Shown piece after piece: positions 1 through 12,979 of a stretch of DNA of 64,000 bases (positions within the stretch are counted from its first letter, which is position 1; each line of letters opens with the position of its first letter). The translations under genes were made by a program, and so were the position numbers. This DNA comes from Pelodera strongyloides (taxonomy: Eukaryota > Nematoda > Chromadorea > Rhabditida > Rhabditidae), in the NCBI GenBank assembly GCA_036852015.1, contig JAANDG010000233.1:144942-208941 (forward strand), written 5' to 3'. Under the pieces are notes generated by a model. That model did not search any database, was not told the DNA's origin, and worked only from the letters and a program-made list of their open reading frames with translations.

Positions 1-3000
1 TTGAAGTGTCAGTTTCAGAGTGCTCAGAGAGTTGACACACACACTGAACCGGCTGGAACCGAGCTGATCGTCTATGTATGGTTTACTTGTCATCAGCCTT
101 AACCGCTACACCACTCCAACCCTTTATCCGATATTACTTACTCCTAGTGATTGATGTTCCTTTAATCAGCATTTCATTCCCTTTAATTCCCAGCTCATTG
201 CCAAATCCCCCCCCCCCCCATCAAGCCTAAAATCAGAACCATAAAGCGTCCAATGGTTCAGTTCAATGTCTGTCGTAATCTTGTTATCAACCCCAATTCT
301 CTCTTTTTCTTTGTTCAACGAGAAAAAAAAAGAGAGATCTTCACGTGTATGATATCTACATCAACCACCAACAATTGATTACCTTTTTCGAAAAAAAGTT
401 AGAACCGCTAAGAGAACAGTGGTAGAAAGATAACATAGACAGGTGTGTAGATTGATCAAATTAGGAGAATCGAGAGAGAGAGAGAGAGATAGAGAGCGAC
501 ATAGAGAGACAGAAAACAAGAAAGAGAAAGCTGCGTGAGACAGGGTGGCATGTAGATGAAGCACTACTAGTCGCCCGACGAATACATCAAAAGAGCGATT
601 CAGGACAACCTTAGAGAAAGACAAAGAAAGAGATAATAGAAATAATAAAGCGCTGCTTGAAACCCAGAACAACAGAGACATCACTAGAACCTTACAGTAC
701 CAGAGACGCAGACATCAGACGAAACTATCATAAGAGTGAAATGAATGATTATATGATAACCTTCGAAAAGGCACTAATAACATCAACTCAACTGTATGAC
801 TTCTCTAGTGCTCTCCTCTTTCAACAAGATCTCTAACCAGTCTTTAAAGAACACATCATCGTTGAATGGTATATTTATAACAGTGATCAATCACTGATGT
901 GCCTTTTTCTATGATAACGCTCGATTTAGGAAAGAGACAGGCTATTTTTAGACGAATCCGAACTGTTCTGTGACCGAATCCGAAGAAAACCCAACAAAGG
1001 TACAAAATACAAAAGTTGAGCGCAAAAATCACAATTAATAGGGTTCAAAGGGTTTTCTAAGGACTAAGGGAAGGAAACTACGACAAAAAATCACATTAAT
1101 TAACAAAACGCTAACGAATTTTACAGGATATAAAGGATCTTTATCTTACAATTTCGTTTTTCAACAACCACGATTGACGTTTTAAAGTGAATTAAACTTC
1201 CTGTCCACCTACTGTGGTTTGCGAATTGTTGCTCATAAAGACTCACCTTTTGTTGTTCCTCTCTACCAGCTTGCTCCCAGCTTCCAGTCAATCCACGTTT
1301 CCTTTTACCTGTGAATAAAGTTTAATAAGAAGCTTCAATTATATAATCATCATGTCATTACCCCACCGGGCTCCAGCTATTCTTACCCCTTCACCTACCC
1401 CGTGTTTCGCTCATTCCACTCGTACATTGAACATACAAACAAACAGACAAACTCTGCCCTATTTGAGGGGATCCGGGTGGAAACACACGAACATCATATA
1501 TATACCGTACGTGTATGCATATCCTAAGGACATGCTGAGTAAACACTAGACCCGGGGGGATCTCCCCGTGGTTACAATGTTCAAACACGTCACGGCTGTC
1601 ATAGCTGCGCGCTGTCATAGCGCCACAGGGATCCCGCGAATGAATGGCCAACACCCCAACTTCCAATTACTTAACTAAATCTACATGACTATTAACTGCA
1701 CCGCCCACCTACCATGTAAACGCACTAAAATACAAGCACCCATAAAATAACCAAAAGATGGTCAATCTTCGGCATGCGAATCAACTGTGAGTTGCAATGT
1801 ACCATCAACAACTACATTCCCACGATAACGACTGTAGTAAATACAAAACCATTAGGCAATAGCCAAAGAACCCATCGCATCGCTGAAACAATTTATTGTA
1901 CAGAAAGTCCCCACACACATAAAAAAAAAGCCTCAACTGAAGCACAAGCGAAAGGCATATAGTTTTGGGCAATAAATATCATAAAAACAGTGCAGATAAA
2001 GCAAATATGACATGCGGAATTATGCAGGTAAATAAGAATTTAAATACAAAATTGGTTCTTGAAACAATGTGCGTGTCATTCAAAACATGACCCAGTTTCC
2101 CATATTTAAAATTTAAAGTGGTCAGGCGCGTGTTTTGTGAAACACATGCTGGACAACTGCATCCTGCTCCGAAAGGGCATATAATTGAACTATTGAACAC
2201 AATTTGCAAACAGTATTAGGGAATGCAGCTGCCCACAATATGTTTCAAAATCAGGTGCCATACCGCTTTAGCTTCAAGCTACTTTCGTTGAAGCGTTCAT
2301 AGAATCACTAATTGACAAATACAAATTGAAGCTCTAAACATTGGGAGCATACGAATTAAATGGGCCAATAAATATTATGAAAAAAATCTATAATTTGTCT
2401 AATCCCGTGTTGTATCCTTAATCGAAGAAATCCACAATATACAAAAAAGTAGTTCCTATATAACAAGAACACTCACATATCCTCACGTCACAACGTACTG
2501 TATCTTATATACGACGATACAATTACAAGTATGTTTGAAACACTCGGAATTGAAAGAACAAGTATTGTACATACATTATTGACACACACTTATGCAAATA
2601 CTACCAATTCAAGTACAGCTACCAGCTCCGAGTATCACAACCTCACTAGCAGACTAAGCGGATAACTTCTTACTACTTACATATATGTTTTTTCTTCAAA
2701 AAAATACACTTTCTAAAAGAAATAGGAATCTAAGCAGGAAAAGTGAAACTAGCCAAATGCTGAGTGAAAATAATTTTTCAGTGAATAATGTACAGTTAAA
2801 ACAGTCAGTGATACAGTCACCTTTGTTTAGAACTAAAAGGTCAAGGTCCAAGACTATGTATGTGACTAGCAAATGCATAGGACAATAAAATGTACGGAAA
2901 TAGATGATTAGATGATAGGATGGATGCACAATGTAATAAACGAGTCATTCGTCAGTTCCTACTAGACATTTGTATAAACAAGAAGATAAGGTAAGGAATA

Positions 3001-3343
3001 ATTGAGCTTACTCAAAATGCATGGCAATTTCATATCCATTATTTAATTACTAACTACTAACTAACACGACGTGTGTGGTCCAAAAGCCCACGACACAAGT
3101 CAAAAATGTATAAACATATAGTCACCAAACACAGCACCAATAGGAAGAATGCAACTATAATACAAGAGAAAGAAGCCACCAAATATTTCTTTAACACCAG
3201 AATCCCAATCAATACATATCACTGACCTCATAGTCTTCCGTTTTCAGACACAGTAGGATCGGGTCAAACACAATCGAAATTCCATATTTCGCGCCAACCT
3301 CGGACTTTCAAAGTTACTACGGTAGACAGGGTGTCGCCTAGGA
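1..3343. other. Gene-free stretch, left edge
   Basis: No exon chain with matching phases was found on either strand. It holds a C-run at about 206-219, a GA-rich purine stretch at about 470-515, and ordinary AT-rich sequence. Exons of a gene lying outside the window to the left cannot be excluded. Confidence 0.5.
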
Positions 3344-5037
3344 TCAGAAGCAGTCGTCGAGAGTGGCCTTGGCCTCAGGTCTCCCATGCTGAACGCCCGG
3401 CGCCCGTCCTCGAGCAGGAGTAGCTCGGGTAGGAGTACAGCTTCTGAAAACAGTGGCTATAAACAACAGCAGACATCAAAAGCATACGAACCCTTCGGGT
3501 CGCATATAGACCCTCGTGAACCTCATAACTCAATTTTCACAATATTACAAAGCGTTCACTATAAAACCGAACAAATGCAACGTGGCATACATATTAGCAA
3601 TTAGCAAGTGACCTACAGTACAAAAAAGACATGGGCGAAACGAGACGGGACAGTAACCAATCAGCACTAACATCTTATTAGACAAACAAAAAAAACCGGA
3701 CCTAAGCGCAGAAGCAATACACATCTACTTTAGCAAATGATGAAATGATAGTTCCCCAGTTCTTTTACAAGTAAGTCAATAACTCTGGACAGTCTGGACA
3801 ATAGCACAACCTGTTTGCGTTCCAGTCGATCTGGTTCGTAACAAATTAATCAATAACACACATAAACAACAAAGGAACGGACATGGACAAAAAAAAACAA
3901 TCAATAGCTAAGGTCACACGAATACTCTCTGCTTTCGTGAGTCTGAGACTTGAGACAAACTATTTGTCAAAAAATTATGCTTTAGGCCGCGTGGACTATT
4001 AACTGTAGTGTGATGTTTCAAGTTATATAAAAATGCACTCTCTCTGCGTTGGTTCATCGATGTGCAGGTTTAGGTTCGCGCTTCAGTAAAACATATGCCA
4101 GGTGCGTGTACTTGTCCGTTGTATCTGCTCTCTGTTGTTAATTACCTTTACCTGCATGAAACTTTATTGTTTGCCATTTATTTATTAAATGTATTGTACT
4201 TGTACGTGATAAGTTGTCAACTCGCTTCGACAAACTCACATCAGGCATTTAGTGTTTTATCGCTATCAATTATCAAAAGAGTAACGAGTAAACTGAATTT
4301 ATATGCCTCGCGCAGGAGAAGCGGAGGACATTACAAAACGTACAATAACTAACATAATGCTAAATAAATGGGTAAATACTCACAATTTATTCGTGCGGAA
4401 ACCAGGCGCCAGTAATCCTGAACGAAGTCCGGCCTTCGGTTGTGGAAGTCGCTGGAAAAAACGGTTAATCATATATAGGTGAAAACTATTAATACGACTT
4501 TGAGTGATTCAAATTTCCCATGGTCGGGCCAGTAAGTACTGACTCAAGGTGAAGGTTTAGTCAAAAATGTTTTGTTGAATTCACACAACCGAATCAGGCC
4601 TCCATTGGGCATAATGTTAGAGGTTGATTCTTAAAAGGAACATCATCATAGATTTCTGTGGACCCCACTCACTTCGTCACTTAAAGACTCCACTCCAATT
4701 AATCGCCTCACTATTACTGTATTGTAAATCAACGTAATCGTAAAGCAATTTAGAAAACACAATCATTGTCAGGTAAACGGACAATCGGGAGTCAGGAGCT
4801 GATACAAAAAGGAACGGTAAGATGGCCTATGTCCCCATAGAATGGCACTTACCGAAACAGACTGTGCTCGCGGTTGAACGGCCAACATGTCCGCCGATTT
4901 ACTCGAGGATATTTGTTGTGCGGTGGGAGCAGCGTTTCCTGAATTTACGAACGTAAGTCAACATTCTCTATCGATCGACGAGAATTACAATGCATCTGTG
5001 CAATATTTACATGTATAGGTAAAGTAGTTCAACTCTA

Positions 5038-5076
<39 letters not shown>

Positions 5077-5566
5077 GCTCACCGCATTCATGACGTCTCT
5101 GTGGTACTACGAACTACTATCTTTAATCAATATCCCATGTCTTTTCATCAGCAATCTAAGTATCTAAGCCACAGTAACATCAACAGACTAGTTCAAATGT
5201 ACACACGCCCCATCTCATCTGCAGCACTCGTCTCTGCTTACTTTCACTTCACTTGTGACTTACTCACTTACTCTTACTACCCTCTTGCTGCCAGCGCCAG
5301 CCAAAACTTGAAATTAGAAAAGTAGCATCGAAAATGGATATTAAAAACGCACTCGGCCTCCTGTGCTGGTCGTCTTGGTGCCAGGAATGTTTCCTCTCCC
5401 CCAACATCGCCTCACGACGTAACGCTGAATTAACGGTTATAAGGACAAATTACTCTTTTAGTCCAAATTAAGGAAAAGTCGATGCTGCGCACTACTGCGT
5501 ACTTGTAAGTTATGTACCTTAAATGTCACTTAAACACAACGACACATAAACAACATTGAAAGACTC

Positions 5567-5605
<39 letters not shown>

Positions 5606-8600
5606 CGCACCTTCCTCTTGCATCCTCGCCTTCTCCTGTAATTGATTGATATCAGCTTGCACGTGTTGTTGGGCAGACCGTGGTGTCCCTATAATAAACA
5701 CATTGATTTCCATGTATTTTGATAACTTGCGATGCTGCACACTACAGCCGTGCGGCGTACTGTGATGCACGATGTCATCACGCAAAACGCTTCATTTGTA
5801 TAATAATAATCGTCAAAGAAAGAACTTCTCGGACGCGGAGATTTACTTCCATATACGAATATATACATACTTTGTTTCTTTGATACAACGTACAACCACA
5901 TAATTTTTCAAATGATTTTCAGTCCAACAACTAATTTCCATATCAAATTTTCAGTCAATTTCAGATACTGCTTAATACACAAAACAAAAAATATTAGAGT
6001 AAAGTTTTGCTATAGGTATATTTAGTCAAAACCAAAACCAACTCCTTGATTTTACCGAGCAAATGGGAGCAAAAATAAAAAAACTCACACTGTGCACCAG
6101 TAGATCTCGGAGTCAGCGAGGGATTCGATGTCTGAATTGAGATATGTCAAGTTTCAAGATGAAAAAATAAAGTGGAAGTGGACCAGGGCATAAAACTCGT
6201 CGGGAAAAACTCAAAACCACCATCGAAATATATGGAGTGCGAGTGTCTCCCAAAATTGTATATATATTTATGATATGTTTCTAATTTTCACCACACCTAA
6301 TATTCTAATCGCGAGACGGTGGTATGGTTACGAGGATGGTGGTTTCATCGGTTAGTTCGTCAACTAGTTTACGCCATGAAGTGGACTTAACTTGTATGAC
6401 ATTTTACGACTCTAACAAACAAGTATAATGACAGTTTATAGACAATTTATAAACAAATATCTAATACGAAAAAATGCTCACGTGAAAGTTGGTAGGCGGT
6501 TCAGAAGCAAGTCGAGCCGTCATAACCTGACGATTCTCCCCTTGCCTTCGTGCACCCAAAGAAGGATGTGCTGATTGAGTCATCTAAAGAAATACATATA
6601 ACACACATATATAGGTCATAGCGCAAAAGTAACTACAAATTCTCTATGGTTCCAGCTCATTCACAAATGAAGGAACTGCAGCTTCTAAGTCTGTCCAACC
6701 TACTCAAAAGCAAATTTATGGAAAAATGGCATAAAAACTATTCCAAAATAGGTACTAGGTTGGAGACCAACGAGCAGGAGAAGAGATTATTTACCACATA
6801 GGAAGGAACCATTAGCAACCAGGAAGCAAATAACCCGACAAATCTAAAGCATATGCTTAAAACCCACAGCTTCTATTCACTATGTAAAAAAACTACCAAC
6901 CGGATCATTGTTGATATCTCGGGGCGTTGTATCCAGCACGACCCGCTTAGTTGGTTTCATAGATGATGCCTTCTCCTTGCTTTCCTCCTGTGCCAACCGC
7001 GTCCGCGGGCTCACCGAGCTCGCCCTGGAAGACCAGGATGAACAGAAAGGGAAGTGGAATAAAAATAAGTAATTATTAAATTATTAACTGGTGCGCGCAC
7101 ATCGATCCGGCCGTATGCTGTACTTATGATTAACTGTTGGCTCCTTCTAATTGCCTCGCTGCACCGATAAACCATTTGAAGTTACATTAAAAACTAAGCT
7201 TCGAAGTATCACTGTTGTTCAACTCTCAAGTAGTCTCAAACAGTGGAATCTTCCATCTGATTTTATATCTTACGACACCTACACCTACCAACCTATCAAA
7301 TCTCAGACCGGCAGCCGGCAATCAGTCATACAATATTAACACGGCTTATCCAATAAATAAGAGTTGGTGAGCGTGGTGCGTACATATATGGTCGATGGTG
7401 CAATGAATAGGGGTATATTCAAAAAAATTAAAATACCCGCCGTTTTTTGCAACGCATCGTGAACAACGGTATTCTTACGTATTTATGCTAATTTGCTCGA
7501 ATTTAGCTCGGTATTTCTTTTATTCAGATTTATGTTCATTTGCATAAGCTGCATAAGAATACTGGAATACGCGATGTGTTTCAAAAACCGGCCGGTATTT
7601 CGCTTTAATGAACCTACGTCATCATCAGAACTATTCTCTAAAAAGGCCAGAAACCCAAAAAAAAAAAACGCCCACCTGGGAGCAATTGTCATTGGTCCTA
7701 AACTCGCGGAGAAGCCCCTCGGCCCCCCGTCCAATAAACCTCGGCGATCGTAAGAGGTCTCCTCCACAACGCGCTCCAGAGTGTTCACGTTCATCAGCTT
7801 GGCATTTTGCTCTCCTAAAAAGCAAATAAATAAACCATCGTCCAATAAATATGAGTACTTACCAAGATTACATTATTACAATTGGGTGGATAACCCTGCT
7901 ATTGCTGTGATCAACTGACAATAAGTTGGAGGAAATATTTTTCGGAGTGTTTGGCATTATCGGTTCGGTGGTTTCACGCTTCGGTCACGGTGATGTTTTA
8001 GCATGTTTCACGCAAATATCTTATACAAAGAACGCAGCTACCACTGGATGTGGGTATAAGCCAATCCACGTTTTTTTACGCAGTTTTTTATACGGGCCGC
8101 GCAAAAACAGCCAAGAAATTCAAATAGTAATACTAGTTTAAATCCAATGAACACATTCCGTTCCTCACATACAAAGTCCCTCACTACACAACAATTAAGA
8201 GGGTGCGGCTGTGCTTGTACGCGAACATGCTATCCATACACATCATGACAACACAGCTATAGATATATGCCTTCCCATATCCTCATAACCCATGTGCACT
8301 TCAATACAACTTCAACATTCCATCAAACCAAGCTAAAGATAAAGACTAAAGGACAATACCAGATACCAGGATCCAGGGGCATATAGCTGACAGACATAAC
8401 AGTGCTTAAGCATAACAAAGGTAAACCAACCAAAAGCACCAGTTGCAGAATCCGGAATTTCCGCCAAACTCTCGCTTTCCACGAAGGCCGCATCCAGTGG
8501 AGAGTCGCTAGCGTCGAAGAACTCATCTTCCGGTGAACTTTCGTGAATTTCTTGTTCGCCATGGCTACTTTGCACAAAGGCCTGTTCCTGCCCTAGTCTT

Positions 8601-10392
8601 GAACCTTCAGCCGCGTAGTTCAATTCCATCACCCGACGTGGCTCCACAGTCTCATCCAGGCTATGCATCAACGGATTAGGTAGATCCCATCGCACGTTAT
8701 CCGGGTGATAGCCTGTATTCAGGAAGCTAGGTGCCTCAGCCACTGTTCCACGCAGAGCCTCCTCATTGACACACTCTTCTTCTGCAATAAACTCCAAGTC
8801 CTCAAATGGCACGTGGTTCGCCTCTTCGGGCGCAACATAAGTTCCAGCATTGACCATGCGTTCGTAGTGCTCAAATGTGTCCTCAGCTCCAGGGTGTTTT
8901 GTGTGCAGGTTTATGTGGGTCATAGCACCGCAAAGGCGGTCAACATTAGAAGAATGTGCGTCTTCATCCGAATCCTTGTGTGGAGAGACTCCTCGTGCGG
9001 TTTCCATATCTTCCGAAGGCAGAGAAGCCGCGGAGAACTTCCGAGGAGTTCGATTCGGTGTATCCTCCTCTCCGGAGACTTCGTCGACGGAAGGAAGCGA
9101 CGTAACCGACAGTCTCGCCGACGGACCACCCAAGCGTTTCTTGCGCTCTGAAAGCATGCATCACCACACAAGCACAATACACAACAAAGGGAAATGCAGT
9201 GGCAAGGCAAGCCACATTCATTTATATACACTATAGAATAGAATTACAGAATTAGGAAATTTGCCGACCGATACATCATGTGTCGAAAGTTCTAGAGTTT
9301 AAAATTGTAAACAAAGTTTCCGTTTGTAAAGCTTACTGAACAATTCATTGCATCAGATCAGGAGTAGCCGAGTAGCGGAATAACTACACAGCAAAGCCAA
9401 CAATGGGGATCGGGGGAGGGAAAAGAGAACAAATAAAGGGGTTAGGGCGCGTTCGGGATTGATTTTCCGAAAGGAAACCATACAAATTCATCGTTCGGGA
9501 TGGACTTTTTGGAAACGTTCCAATGCTTGGAGAAAACAAAAAATACAGTATGAATTAGCTTGCGAAAAACGTTTCCCGCGCATATTTTTCAAATTTTCCA
9601 TGCTAATTCATACTGTATTTTTTGTTTTCTCCAAGCATTAGAACGTTTCCAAAATGTCCATCCCGAACGAGGATTTGGCCGAGTTTCCTTTCGGAAATCA
9701 ATCCCGAACGCGCCCTAAAGGCGCTCCCTAACAATTTCACACTGTAAATGAAGGGGCACAGAAGGTGGTGAGGAGAGCGACTATTATTTAGACGGCAGTA
9801 TAACTTTAATAATAAATATTCTTTTTCGGACTGTCATTTTTTTTAGCTTGATGATGCAATACGTAATTAACACTAGTTTTTTTTGTTTCATATGAAGAGT
9901 TCAACGAAAACAAAACCCCCATCACTCACCTTGCTTTTCGATGTGCTTCTGAAGCTTCCGGCTCAATGATGACAGCTTTGCAAAGTCAGATTTTGGAGGT
10001 GCCGCAACTGAAAAGGGGGAACTCAAGCAGGCGATCTGGGCATAAATCAGTAGCGTAAAACATGATATTACGCACCAAGCATTTCCGGGGTGGCTTGGAC
10101 CATCCCCGGGCTATTGTTAGTTTATACACCTGTATGAAACGTATCATGGACATGGATACTATATGTTTTGGCCACTCAGCTAAGAAACCACCAAACATCA
10201 AAGATTCACGAACGGAATTTGTACCATCAGAGCAACACAGCGACACGAATGTTCAAATGCAGCAGATAAACTTTTAGCACAATACAGACCTTTCTCTTCT
10301 AATGGTTTCTCCTTGGGTTCACTGTTCTTAATTTTGGCCTTCATTGCTGGAGTTAGCATCCAGAGCTCATCATCATCTTCCCCAAATTCCAT
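3344..10392 (-). CDS. Disordered, charged 569-aa protein, function unknown
   Basis: Twelve exons in transcript order: 10392-10290, 10007-9930, 9147-8431, 7814-7676, 7024-6901, 6583-6482, 6131-6089, 5688-5611, 5424-5353, 4938-4853, 4451-4384, 3443-3344. Together they make 570 codons ending in TGA with every junction in phase. The start ATG lies directly after TATTACAG, so it may be trans-spliced right at the start. The N-terminus is acidic (MEFGEDDDELW), followed by a short basic helix-like part (about residues 50-70). A large acidic and Ser/Glu/Asp-rich exon (about 61-300) comes next, then a basic Pro/Ser/Arg/Gln-rich tail ending in DDCF. No signal peptide or membrane segment is visible. I do not recognise the family. 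The tail motif RLPQPKAGLRSG faintly recalls microtubule-binding SLAIN-type tails, but this is too weak to name it. It is divergent to the acetyltransferase gene. Exon structure is well supported; function is not. Confidence 0.75.
5041..5075. repeat. (AT)n microsatellite
   Basis: Uninterrupted AT dinucleotides, in an intron of the disordered-protein gene. Confidence 0.95.
5570..5605. repeat. (TAA)n microsatellite
   Basis: Twelve or so TAA units next to the 3' edge of a coding exon (5611-5688), i.e. just inside the following intron. Confidence 0.95.
7428..7606. mobile_element. MITE family 1 (CCGGCCGG termini), copy a
   Basis: About 170-bp element with imperfect inverted ends. The right end reads AAACCGGCCGGTATTTCGCT, and the left end is a diverged inverse (CCGCCGTTTTTTGCAACGC). 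The middle carries TACGTATTTATGCTAATTTG and TTCATTTGCATAAGCTGCAT, shared with the seven other copies in the window. It lies in an intron of the disordered-protein gene. Confidence 0.85.
9443..9718. mobile_element. MITE family 6, GGGCGCGTTCGGGAT termini
   Basis: About 275-bp fold-back. The left end TAGGGCGCGTTCGGGATTGA is matched by the inverted right end TCAATCCCGAACGCGCCCTA. The inner arms (AACGTTCCAATGCTTGGAG and its inverse) also pair over about 60 bp. It sits in the intron between coding exons 2 and 3 of the disordered-protein gene. A diverged relative lies at 62047-62302. Confidence 0.85.
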
Positions 10393-11176
10393 CTGTAATA
10401 TATGAAATAATTGCAGGAAATGATTAGGAAAGAACTAAGTACCGAATAACAACAAAAAAAGGAACAACGATAACAACAATAAAGAAGCTAATAAGATCAG
10501 TGCCCTCGATTTCGTTTCTCTCCGTCCATTACCGTGGTTGGGCATAGAGGAGCTAAACCAATCATCGGATGGATATCAAACTTCACTAATTAAAAAGGAT
10601 AAGAAGCAAAACAAACCAACAAAGCCAAATTAAATGCTCGCTAGCGATATTTGTCAATCGAAGCGAAACGTGCATGCACAAAGACCGCTCTTCGTGTTTG
10701 ACATTCCTACGTGTCTGCGCGCTCACATAAGGCTACGGTAGGTTATTTTAACCAAGAAATGGCGCCGGGTGAATCTATAGATCCTAGATTCCAATCAACT
10801 CGTTTTTTTTTGTGTATTTTCCACTAGTGTATGTGTGCACCATTACTGATTGACTAATTGCGAGTTAGTATTATTTTTATGATTTGCCAGCGTAACGTTA
10901 AAAAGCAACAAAAAATTTATCTTTACCGTCCTGGACAGCGCTTGTAGTTTATAGTTTAACCTTGTTATCAACACCACAACCATTACGATTTTATGTCGTT
11001 TCTCCATGAACTTTTATTAGCTTCGCTGCACTTTAAAAATTCTCTTCAGCAGTATATCTATTATTTAGGCATTTACAGCATGAATTTTGCCTATAATTCT
11101 GTTTCTACTTCCATGTGCAAATTGCTCGCCACAGGATCTTTCATTCTTGTAAAGCTACACGGGAAAAAGGATCCAT

Positions 11177-11334
11177 TAGCCCGTATACTCGGGTCGACGG
11201 GAATGTTCCGTTTGGGAGCTCATTCGTATGCAAATTTTTCCTCCAGCTAGTCTCGATATTCGAGAAATTTGCATACAAAGGATTTCCCAAACGGAACGTT
11301 TCCGTCGACCCGAGAATACGGGCTATAAGTCCTG
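11177..11334. mobile_element. Fold-back element, TAGCCCGTATNCTCGGGTCG ends
   Basis: Inverted repeat. The left arm TAGCCCGTATACTCGGGTCG is matched by CGACCCGAGAATACGGGCTA on the right, and pairing continues through GTTCCGTTTGGGA and TTTGCATAC. The element ends about 15 bp before the presumed trans-splice acceptor of the acetyltransferase gene. Its termini resemble those of 23717-23992. Confidence 0.8.
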
Positions 11335-11350
11335 GACATTGAAACAATTC

Positions 11351-11357
11351 TTTTCAG
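11351..11357 (+). promoter_or_regulatory. Probable spliced-leader trans-splice acceptor
   Basis: TTTTCAG 28 nt upstream of the acetyltransferase ATG, with no upstream coding exon. This is the arrangement expected of a nematode SL addition site; it is inferred from the motif only. Confidence 0.5.
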
Positions 11358-11385
11358 GGTAATTATCCGTAGTCTGTAGTCTGGA

Positions 11386-12979
11386 ATGCAACAGCTTCTC
11401 ATCCGCCCCATTGAGCCTTCCGACGCTCCCAAGATCATGGGTCTCATTCATGTGGGTTAATTTAATTAAAGGGAATATGTATGCCCTTTTTGAAGTTAAG
11501 CTGTATTAATAGAATGTGTATTCCTCATTAAGGAAACAACAACAAAAATTGTTAAAAGTTTCCCATTTAAAAGAAAATGATTTTCAAAGTTCACCTTTTC
11601 CATAGTAAACGCGTTTACTGACACCCTGGCTTACACGGCAGTTCTGATGGAGCAAAAATGTAGCATATGTGTGCATACCAGCATACATCGGCATATAGCA
11701 TGCAACAGCGACCTATTTGCATGCAAATCAGAATATTCGAATTTACATATTCAGTCGCCTACTTAAATTCATGTCTGGTGTGGAAACTCTAGTTTCGCAG
11801 TTGTTTTGCTCATCTTGAGTGCCTACATATTCCCTTTAAATAAAAATAATCATGAACGAGAGAGTCTGCAATGTGAGAGACTCGAGGTGGTGGTAGTAAA
11901 TGTACGGTATCCGTGATGTGTTTTAGGAGCTCGCCGAGTTCGAAAAGATGAGGGACCAAGTCGAGTTGACGGCTGAACGACTGGCCGAAGACATCAAAAA
12001 TCAAGCGATTCTGGGATTTATTGCTAAGGTTGGGTTACGGTAGGGAAAACAGTAATATCATCATATTACCGTAGTACGTTGGATTGTTAAGATAAATTCA
12101 ATATTAGCTACTGTAGTGTATTTCATTTCTTGTTGAGTAATTTTTGTGTTTATGTTTAGTAATTTTGGTAAGCGTTTACTTTTGAATAATTCCTTTTCTT
12201 TTGAATATTTCTTTAAAAATGCTCTTTTTTTGAAGGATGGAGACGTACTGGCTGGTATGAATCTCTTTTTCTTCACATACTCTACATGGCAGGGACAGGT
12301 GAGTCTGGAATTATGATTAAATTATTTTATTTCAAAGAAGAGATACCCTAGTTCAACTCTACTTACATTAATTGACCCTCGTCTCTCCATATAAGGCGCC
12401 ATTTACTGCACTTTCAAATTAATTTAAAAACAATGCTTTAGTGTGTCCATATGGAGGATCTCTACGTAAACCCCGCCTACCGTCGTCAGGGCGTGGGAAA
12501 GAAGCTGTGGGCGGAGCTAGCCAAGGTGATTGATTTATCGATTTATAATACTATAGACTATAGAAATCTCTTTATCTTATTATTGAAAGATTTTCTCAAC
12601 CCTTCATATGCTTTCGTTATAGTTTTGCAAAGAACGCGGTTGCAAGAGACTGCAGTGGAATGTTCTCGATTGGAACAAGGACGCCATTCAATTCTATGAA
12701 AAGGTTAGCCATATAATTATGTCCACTGAATTTAATATTGATTCGATCAAACATATCGTAGCTCACCATGAATTGGGTAAACATATATGGAAGTTATATT
12801 GGGATTGGAGAAGTTTGTGCTTCACTGCCTAACATACTTATTGGCTTACTTCTTATCTTAACTTTGTTTTATTTTTCTCGCAGATGCCGTGCACAAATCT
12901 ATCTAAAACGGAGGGCTGGTACCTCTACCGTATGGGAGAAGACGACATCGCACATCTGGCAAGTGTCGCTAAGCAGTAA
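11386..12979 (+). CDS. GNAT N-acetyltransferase, SSAT2/thialysine acetyltransferase-like
   Basis: Six exons (11386-11451, 11927-12028, 12236-12298, 12442-12525, 12623-12703, 12884-12979) give 163 residues, close to the roughly 170 usual for the spermidine/spermine and thialysine N-acetyltransferase family. The sequence opens with the family pattern (IRPIEPSDAPKIMGLI, then ELAEFEKM). It has the strand MEDLYVNPAYR followed by the acetyl-CoA pyrophosphate loop RRQGVGKKLW at about 91-100, then WNVLDWNKDAIQFYEK at about 117-132, which contains the conserved Tyr region. The enzyme transfers acetyl from acetyl-CoA to an amino group of a small substrate. In nematodes and mammals the SSAT2 branch prefers thialysine to polyamines, so the exact substrate is inferred. 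The predicted protein is cytosolic with no targeting signal. The ATG at 11386 was chosen because it is the first ATG after an SL-type acceptor. AATAAA follows 136 nt after the stop. Confidence 0.9.
11718..11810 (+). repeat. Dispersed repeat, copy 1
   Basis: Shares GAATATTCGAA, TTACATATTCAGTCGC and a GTCTGGNGTGGAAANNCTAGT block with the inverted sequence at 32521-32630. It lies in intron 1 of the acetyltransferase gene. Confidence 0.7.

Larger units (their letters stand above)
10393..11385. other. Divergent intergenic region
   Basis: About 1 kb between the start codons of the minus-strand disordered-protein gene and the plus-strand acetyltransferase. It presumably holds both promoters. No exon is seen; a fold-back element occupies 11177-11334. 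Confidence 0.6.

Noticed and set aside
379..684. Leu/Ser-rich 101-codon minus-strand frame
   Set aside because: Low-complexity GA/CT stretch, no splice context, no recognisable protein features.
7151..7829. Several + strand frames of 60-90 codons
   Set aside because: They fall on MITE family 1 copy a and on the complement of exon 4 of the minus-strand gene.
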